Below the pieces are notes generated by a model that was not told where the DNA came from, made no database searches, and saw nothing but the letters and a program-made list of their open reading frames with translations. Shown here in pieces: positions 57,894 to 64,000 of a DNA stretch of 64,000 bases. Position 1 is the stretch's first letter. Each line of letters starts with the position of its first letter. The position numbers and the translations under genes were made by a program. Source of the stretch: Branchiostoma floridae (Eukaryota > Chordata > Leptocardii > Amphioxiformes > Branchiostomatidae); contig NC_049980.1 of assembly GCF_000003815.2 (NCBI RefSeq), positions 17,775,154 through 17,839,153 on the forward strand. The letters are read 5' to 3'.

Positions 57894-60800
57894 CTTAAAT
57901 TGACATAAGTCTAGTTACGATAGCCTGCCGCCCGCACAGGTGTTTCATCAAACGTGACAATATCAACGTGTGAACAGAATTTCATCAGATTATCTAGCTA
58001 ATGCTAATTGTATCCATGAGTCCATGCATAGAACTCGTCCATTGGACCACATTCTAAACATATTTGCTGCATATGTAGGGACATGAGGTATCTTGGGATC
58101 ACCACACCCCTATTGCACCGTCCATTTACACTTATCGCGGAGTGTAACTAATTGATCAAATAAGTACTTACGTACGCCACTTAGATAAGGGAATGTTGAG
58201 ATACGCCTTGTTTATCACACGCTTTCTGTGTCAAGTAGTAGCTTCGTGGTGCTAAGTGCAACCACTCTTCAGCAACAGGTGTCAGGACACATCCAACAAC
58301 ATCGAACTGAAAAAGGCAAATAAGTTGCAACAGGGTGAGAAGACAAGCTAGATCCGTAATGACGTCACGTACTAGTATTTGCTGTCAACAGAACGGATTG
58401 ATTTGTTGGAAGATATTGCGATCGTGAGTGAAAGATACAGGAAATGATTGAATCAGAAAAGTGGGGAGGGGTGCTGCTTTTGCGCCTACGAACATGGCTG
58501 GAGTAAAGCCTGAGGTAGCATTTAGACATAGCGACATATCAATGGAGCTTGTCGAGAAAAAACACCGAATTGTTGTCTGGCAGGCTAGTCGCACAGCCGG
58601 TTAGCTCTTCTTCGATGATTATGGCATTGCGATATGTGTTTATTCAGTTATTGAAATGGTCAGTTACATTGATTTATGGTTGATTGCCCGCTATGAATAT
58701 GGACCGAAGGGTGGTTGCCTAGTTTGGAAGGGTAGAAGATATTATTGATGGTACGTTGTTTACTGTTTGGCAAATTCCCACAGGGTACAGACCTGTCATG
58801 TAAGTCTTCGCTGTGTTAGTATTTTACCATGTAATCGGGTTGGAACATTAGACATAGCCATCAACGATGGTCCAGATGCCGTAGCCAGCTAGCTGGAAAT
58901 TCCTGGAAATCTACGAAGAACAACTGCCAGAACGATTCGACCTCAAATGGAACCGTTATCAAATATTTCAAAATGTGCATAAAACCCAGCAGTGTAATGC
59001 GTCGTAGAGAATCAAGAACCGTAGATCAACCATCAAAGAAGCAGAGCATAAGTGACTGAAATCGTTCACAACTTTTCATTTCCAAGAGATAAAGCACCTG
59101 CTAGATATAACTTGAAATACCCTTGCCACATTAAATCTGATTTGTTAGTCTTCATTAATTTATGACCTTTCCTCTTTGTACACACGAACACTGTTAATCC
59201 AGCAAATTTTATGGTTGCTTTAGCATGGCAGGGAATATTTTAGAAAAAAAAAGAAGAAAAAAATATGTGATCCTTTTGCACTGAAGAGAGTTGTGGAAAC
59301 GCCTTCGTCATGCAAGCCCTCGGCGTGAATAATTTACGAGTTATCGCGAGTTGATGAAAGCTAATCCCCTCTGGACAGCCTTAAATGATCCCTGATTAAG
59401 TCCGCCCACAATATACACTCTTACAAATCCACTTCTCAGGCATTATCGAGCTACAAGTTATAGCCGCATCTCTGTTCCTCTGTCATTAAGACCACAGCAC
59501 AATGAGAAAGACATACAAACCTTCTTACAGACTTTACATTCGTACACATTTCACCACTCGTAAAAAATCCCTCCTGAAAAGGTAAACCCATTTTATTCTG
59601 ACATGCCTCCGAACAAGCTGTGGAACTGCAGCATGTTGATGCATGTCGGTGTATTCAGATGCATTCTACAGGAGGGCATAGCCATGGATGGTAATTTGTC
59701 TGGCAACTGGTTGAATCTATACGGGTTTACACTGACGGACAGTTGACGGGGAAGGAATATGCCCCATGGATATCTCCGATCCTGCGGGCGTAGCTGTAGC
59801 TTTGTACAAAGGCATGACGAATAAGTCGTTACAGCTTTTTACATCTTGACCTGTTGAATCCAATCTGCTTTCCGTGCTGTTGATGATGTGGATTTGAATG
59901 ATTTCTTACTTCAAGAATCCATATTCGTTTATTTCCCCTCTGAGAGAGCAATATCCTAAATTTCTCCTTACAAATGTTATGTTTATGATGCGTTTGGCTT
60001 TGTACTCGTGCATGAGGTATTTGCCTGAATTCCAAATGAGTCAGAAGAGTGGGTGCGAGCGTGCATGATTATGAAGCTTTAATACACGTGTCCCAAAGGC
60101 TTGCAGGCCACCGTTCGAATCCGTCTGTCTACTGTCACCTATCATGACCAAGACGATTCTATTTCCAGTGTTGACGCATATGTTGGCTTAGCGCCTTTAC
60201 AGTTGACGAACGGTTATCTATCACAGACAAGTCCCGGGATTAGTGACTTGGAAAAAAAACTGCCAGTGCGGCCAGATCAAATCGGTTAGACAAATTACAT
60301 TACTCTAGCTGCTCATCTGTTATCGCAGTCGTTATCTATGAGTACTTGCTCCAAGTCTTGATTTAATCGATTTGCGCGTAGAGGATCTAGGATGCTATTG
60401 CATGTAGCAAATCTCGTGTGTAGCTTCATAATGTCGACCGATTTTCTATCGTAAGGACAAGTATGCTAAACCAGAAATGGACTCGTCAATGTGGCACGGT
60501 CAGTGTTTGAAGAGATGATCATCTATAGCTAAGGAGATACCTCCTAGTTATTTTATATATGCCATTATTGATTATTGTTTTCCTCCTTTATAGGAATCTT
60601 TATAGGAATGTATAGGAGTTTGTTAAATCACACGCAGTGGATATTTCAGGAGAGGGGGTCTTTCATGCTCACAGTTTGTCATTTCTCACCTTGGATGATA
60701 AGGTCTACGTCATGAATCCAGGAAGTCAACAGCCATGTGTCTGAACATGCATTGTTGTAAGACTGCGCAGACAAACTTGTACGTAATGACGTACATAAAA

Positions 60801-61927
60801 CAGAACAAGGAATGACGTGTCGTCCCAGAGGACATTTGTTTCTAAGGTAGCTATTGAGACAGCAGCGCGGCGCGTTATTGGCGAGGATACACTCTACGCA
60901 AAACTTGTAAATCAGCTGAGGGATGTTGGGACGTCAAAAGCCGCGGTTCGCTATTGCTCGGCGGACGGACATGAATTAATAATTAGATGACGCATTATGG
61001 AATCAATGGGCACGCAAAATGAACAAATTACCGCGATTGTTGCCCGTATTGAGCAACTCCAAATTTCCGCCAGCATCCGTAGATCCATAGGCGTGACACC
61101 TGAATGTTATACCACACGTCTTCCACTCCTTCTCATCACGAGCATGTCAACTTTATTCTGGCTTTAATGGTCTTATCCTCAAAGCGGAAGACTTTTCAGC
61201 ACAGGCACGGGCTAAAGGTACCCTGTCATGACGCTAACATCGCGGCGCACTTTGGCAATGAGACCTATTTTATAATACACAGGAGACATCCGCCGGGGAA
61301 TCTCAGCGTTGTTACTAGTGCTTATTTCCAACGCCCACGGACGAAGCTCGTGCCTTACTGTACAAAAGACACGAGACCTTTTCCCCGGATCAATCGATAG
61401 CTGGGAGCCAACCGAGGCAACACTACGTCTTTGGCTGGCGAAAGGTCTCGACACCCCGGTCCCGCCAAACACTACGGTAGGCCTGTATCCTTCCGTCCAA
61501 GCAACATGTTTCATCCCGCCAGGCGCAAATAGCGCCCTGTAAGCCGAGTGCGATCTTTTAATGCTCTTCTCTTTGCCTACTGGCTGTTGCGTGAATAAGA
61601 CCGGGCCGGCTTATTGCTCCATATAATAGATAGATAGAAAGAGATTATGCGCTATTAAAATAGAAAATTTCCCAGTAAGGTAATGTCCCCTGGCTTCTCA
61701 GCTATTCATTGACAGCGTGAGCAAAAACAGCTGTAATGCCATTTGCGCCCTTCGTATTGCGATGATTTCATTACACAAAGGAGTGACAATGCCTGTGACT
61801 CAGTGTGTCGCGGCGCGTTTGCACGGCGGTCGTCGACGTCCTGTTGTCTGCCCCGAGTCACCCTAATATGTTTTGGGCACATATGGTGGTCACTTTGTGT
61901 TTTCTCTGTCATTCTTCAGCTCTCCCC
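57894..61927. other. No gene recognised; upstream flank of the secreted-protein gene
   Basis: No coding exon or repeat with clear ends. A TATA-like CATATAATAG lies near 61620, about 300 bp before the start codon at 61928, and could be a core promoter, but nothing else supports this. Confidence 0.4.
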
Positions 61928-63218
61928 ATGTACGGAGTCAGAGGTGCCGTCCCCACACTGCTCGTACTGACTTGGGTGTCCTATGCGTACTGCTACTATG
62001 TACCCTCCCGGTCGGCGCTGCAATTCATTCTGGAGAGGGCGCAAGAAGAAGAGGAGGAGGACACGACGGGCTACTTGTCGTCGCTACTTCGACCAATACC
62101 TACAACACAACCTTCCGTCCTCCTAGACTTGCCTTTTGAACCAGAGACGGATCTATCCGAACTTTTTAAGAGACAAGATGACATTCTATCCAGCGGAGAT
62201 GCCGACCCAGAAGCGGTTTCCGAAAGGACGCCCGGTAGACGAAGGCCATATCGACCCCCCAAACAGAGTAAGGCCCCTTCTTCTAGCCTGACCCAATTAT
62301 CATATTTTCCTATCTGGTTGTAACAGTAACATGTCATATTGATGTCGCAATCAAGTCAGAATGATTTGTGATCCGATAGGATGTAACTGTGGCCGTCAAG
62401 TCTTATTTAGTATTTAAACATGTCTTTCTGCTTCGCCTTTAACAACATTGAAGTCTACTCTCCATTAAGGCAGTGAAGAAACTTATCATAAGATAAGTCG
62501 GGCTCAGATCGAGAACTGCCATCTCGGTACTATTGTGATGACGCCGATTCTTTTTATTTACTTAGGTGCAGATAATGCAGCGCAATAAGTTACAATTTGG
62601 AGATACTAGCTGTCAATTGTGTTCCGTTGCGTTTATCGCTATACGTAAGCGACTCGTCTATTGGGCAAATTCAGAAGTAGATCATGAGATGTTGAGGTTT
62701 CCAATGGGCCGTTCTGTCGTCTTTGTTCCGGTTTTGACGTGATGTTTTCTTCTCATGAATAAGATATAAAGGGAATGAAATAACGCGATTAAGTATTTGC
62801 TGGCGGTGACTGGTAGAAAAGTAGACGTAGATATCATCGTGAGTAATTCCGTATTATCTGCTGAGGGCAATAGTGCATTCGCACCGTATTTATGTCCAGC
62901 TGCTGGCCATAGCAGTAGCAGGGTGCTGAAATACGAGTATCTTGCATATATTGTAATAGCCAGTGTGTTTTGTATTTCTCACCAGCATTCTTTTTGTGTC
63001 CACTCTTGCAGAGGGTCGGAACAGAGGGAAGGGGAGGGCAAGATCAAGATACAGGGGTAGGAATAAGAACCGGAATCGGAACCGGAACCGGAACCAGAAT
63101 CGTAATCGGAACAGGAACAGGAACAAGAACGGGAACAAACAAAAAGGCCGACTTTCTCCCTCTGCGCATGACCGTAAAAGCAGATTCGTCCTGGCTTTGG
63201 CATCGCTAGCACAACGAG
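61928..63218 (+). CDS. Putative secreted precursor with basic Asn-Arg repeat, 5' part of gene
   Basis: Two exons join in phase: 61928-62267 (CAG A|GTAAGG) and 63012-63218 (CTTGCAG| ... CGA G|GTAGGC), 182 codons with the gene continuing. The start at 61928 is chosen over in-frame upstream ATGs because it gives a clean signal peptide, MYGVRGAVPTLLVLTWVSYA, with likely cleavage after YAYC. Next come RSALQFILERAQEEEEEDTT (acidic) and a Pro/Ser segment ending RTPGRRRPYRPPKQ. The second exon is strongly basic: KGRNRGKGRARSRYRGR, about ten Asn-Arg repeats, then GRLSPSAHDRKSRF. There is no cysteine after the signal peptide, so any cystine-knot domain would lie beyond. The layout (signal, acidic pro-part, basic stretch) resembles growth-factor precursors such as GDNF or PDGF types, but no family is identified. 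Confidence 0.55.
63065..63139 (+). repeat. GGAACC-type hexanucleotide repeat within coding exon
   Basis: Imperfect tandem AACCGG/AATCGG/AACAGG units, read as alternating Asn and Arg with single Gln, Lys and Gly changes. Frame is kept because the unit is six bases. Confidence 0.9.
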
Positions 63219-63956
63219 GTAGGCTACATATATCTTCTTTTTATCATTCAGTCATCAAAGGTTGGTTCCAGGTCATGTATTTTAATAACAAAAAATCACG
63301 GCATACGCTGAAGCCACACCGAATTCCTATATTTGAATGAGTCCGGGCGAACACACTTAATAGCAATCTTGATCTTGATCAGCAATGTAGGAAATGTGCG
63401 TTGGCTTTTACAGCCCGAGAGTTTATAACAACATCCGAGGAAAAGCATTTACAACGATATACGGAGGATATTGATGTATAGCAGGGACATCCTTCCAGCC
63501 ACAAGAAGATACTTAAATCTTTTCCATTGTATCACTGACCCAAATGCACACGATTACTTATCAGTTTATCGATCTATAAGTCACTGTTCCATACAAAGAT
63601 GGTTTGTCACAAGGCCTCGTACAGAATTTCATGAGTATCTAAAACCACGAAGCACCGTTTGAAGGAAATCTGTTGGGGACAACTTTCATTACCGTGCATA
63701 AATTGTGCACATTTTGCAACTGCGCTGTCACGTTTCTGTCTTTTAGTTAACATGTAATTTTACAAATTCGAATCTCCGTGTCAGTGCTTCATTCCAATCT
63801 TCTTGACGAGATGTCACCTATTAAGATGATGAACGATCATTGACGACTGCAACTGACCACAACGCATTGGTGGTTGTCAATCAACTTCCTGTGAATTTTA
63901 CATCTCTATAGTAAAACTGTTACATTTGCAGCCAAATGCCCTTGGGTCTGTTTCAG

Positions 63957-64000
63957 AGTGGCAGGAACAAGATACAACCAATCAGATACTCTTTATTAGT
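63957..64000 (+). CDS. Possible third exon of the secreted-precursor gene, cut by window end
   Basis: A good acceptor (GGGTCTGTTTCAG) at 63956 opens a frame that continues the phase left by the donor at 63218 and stays open to the window end (EWQEQDTTNQILFIS). A competing acceptor at 63931 in the same phase soon meets TAG. Only 44 bases are visible, so this is tentative. Confidence 0.28.

Noticed and set aside
60105-60125. B-box-like GTTCGAATCC
   Set aside because: No A box at the right distance and no tRNA-like pairing.
1-64000. CRISPR arrays, operons, bacterial promoters
   Set aside because: The window is intron-rich animal DNA; no direct-repeat array with regular spacers was seen.

Overview
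The window looks like a piece of a chordate genome, most probably a lancelet (Branchiostoma). Genes are cut into many short exons with GT-AG introns, intergenic DNA is full of miniature transposons and microsatellites, and there are two runs of N (29897-30114 and 40755-40854). The lancelet assignment is inference from gene content and repeat types, not a measurement.

Three multi-exon genes can be assembled with confidence. (1) A PDE7-type cAMP phosphodiesterase on the + strand: 15 exons at 8032-18231 give a complete catalytic domain and an unusually long C-terminal tail. Two candidate upstream first exons (4933-5004, 5840-5878) both join in phase. (2) and (3) Two tandem genes on the - strand, 22951-28249 and 29547-33364, encode nicotinic acetylcholine receptor-like Cys-loop channel subunits. 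They share intron positions, phases and nearly all exon lengths, so they are a tandem duplication. The second loses the start of its last exon to an assembly gap. Gene 1 converges on PDE7.

From 33.4 to 61.9 kb I find no intact gene. There is a frameshifted remnant of a rhodopsin-like GPCR (38133-38676, -). The rest is mainly mobile DNA: a tRNA-derived SINE, palindromic hairpin elements with 8-bp target duplications, a tandem array rich in GCGCTCTC, a hAT-like MITE nested in a second MITE, an internally deleted mariner with TA duplications, and a dispersed repeat family with three clear copies.

At the right edge (61928 onward, +) starts a gene for a putative secreted precursor: signal peptide, acidic segment, then a basic exon with an Asn-Arg hexanucleotide expansion. 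It runs off the window. PDE7 (cAMP breakdown) and the two channel subunits (fast cation signalling) are neighbours, but nothing in the sequence shows that they act in one pathway.
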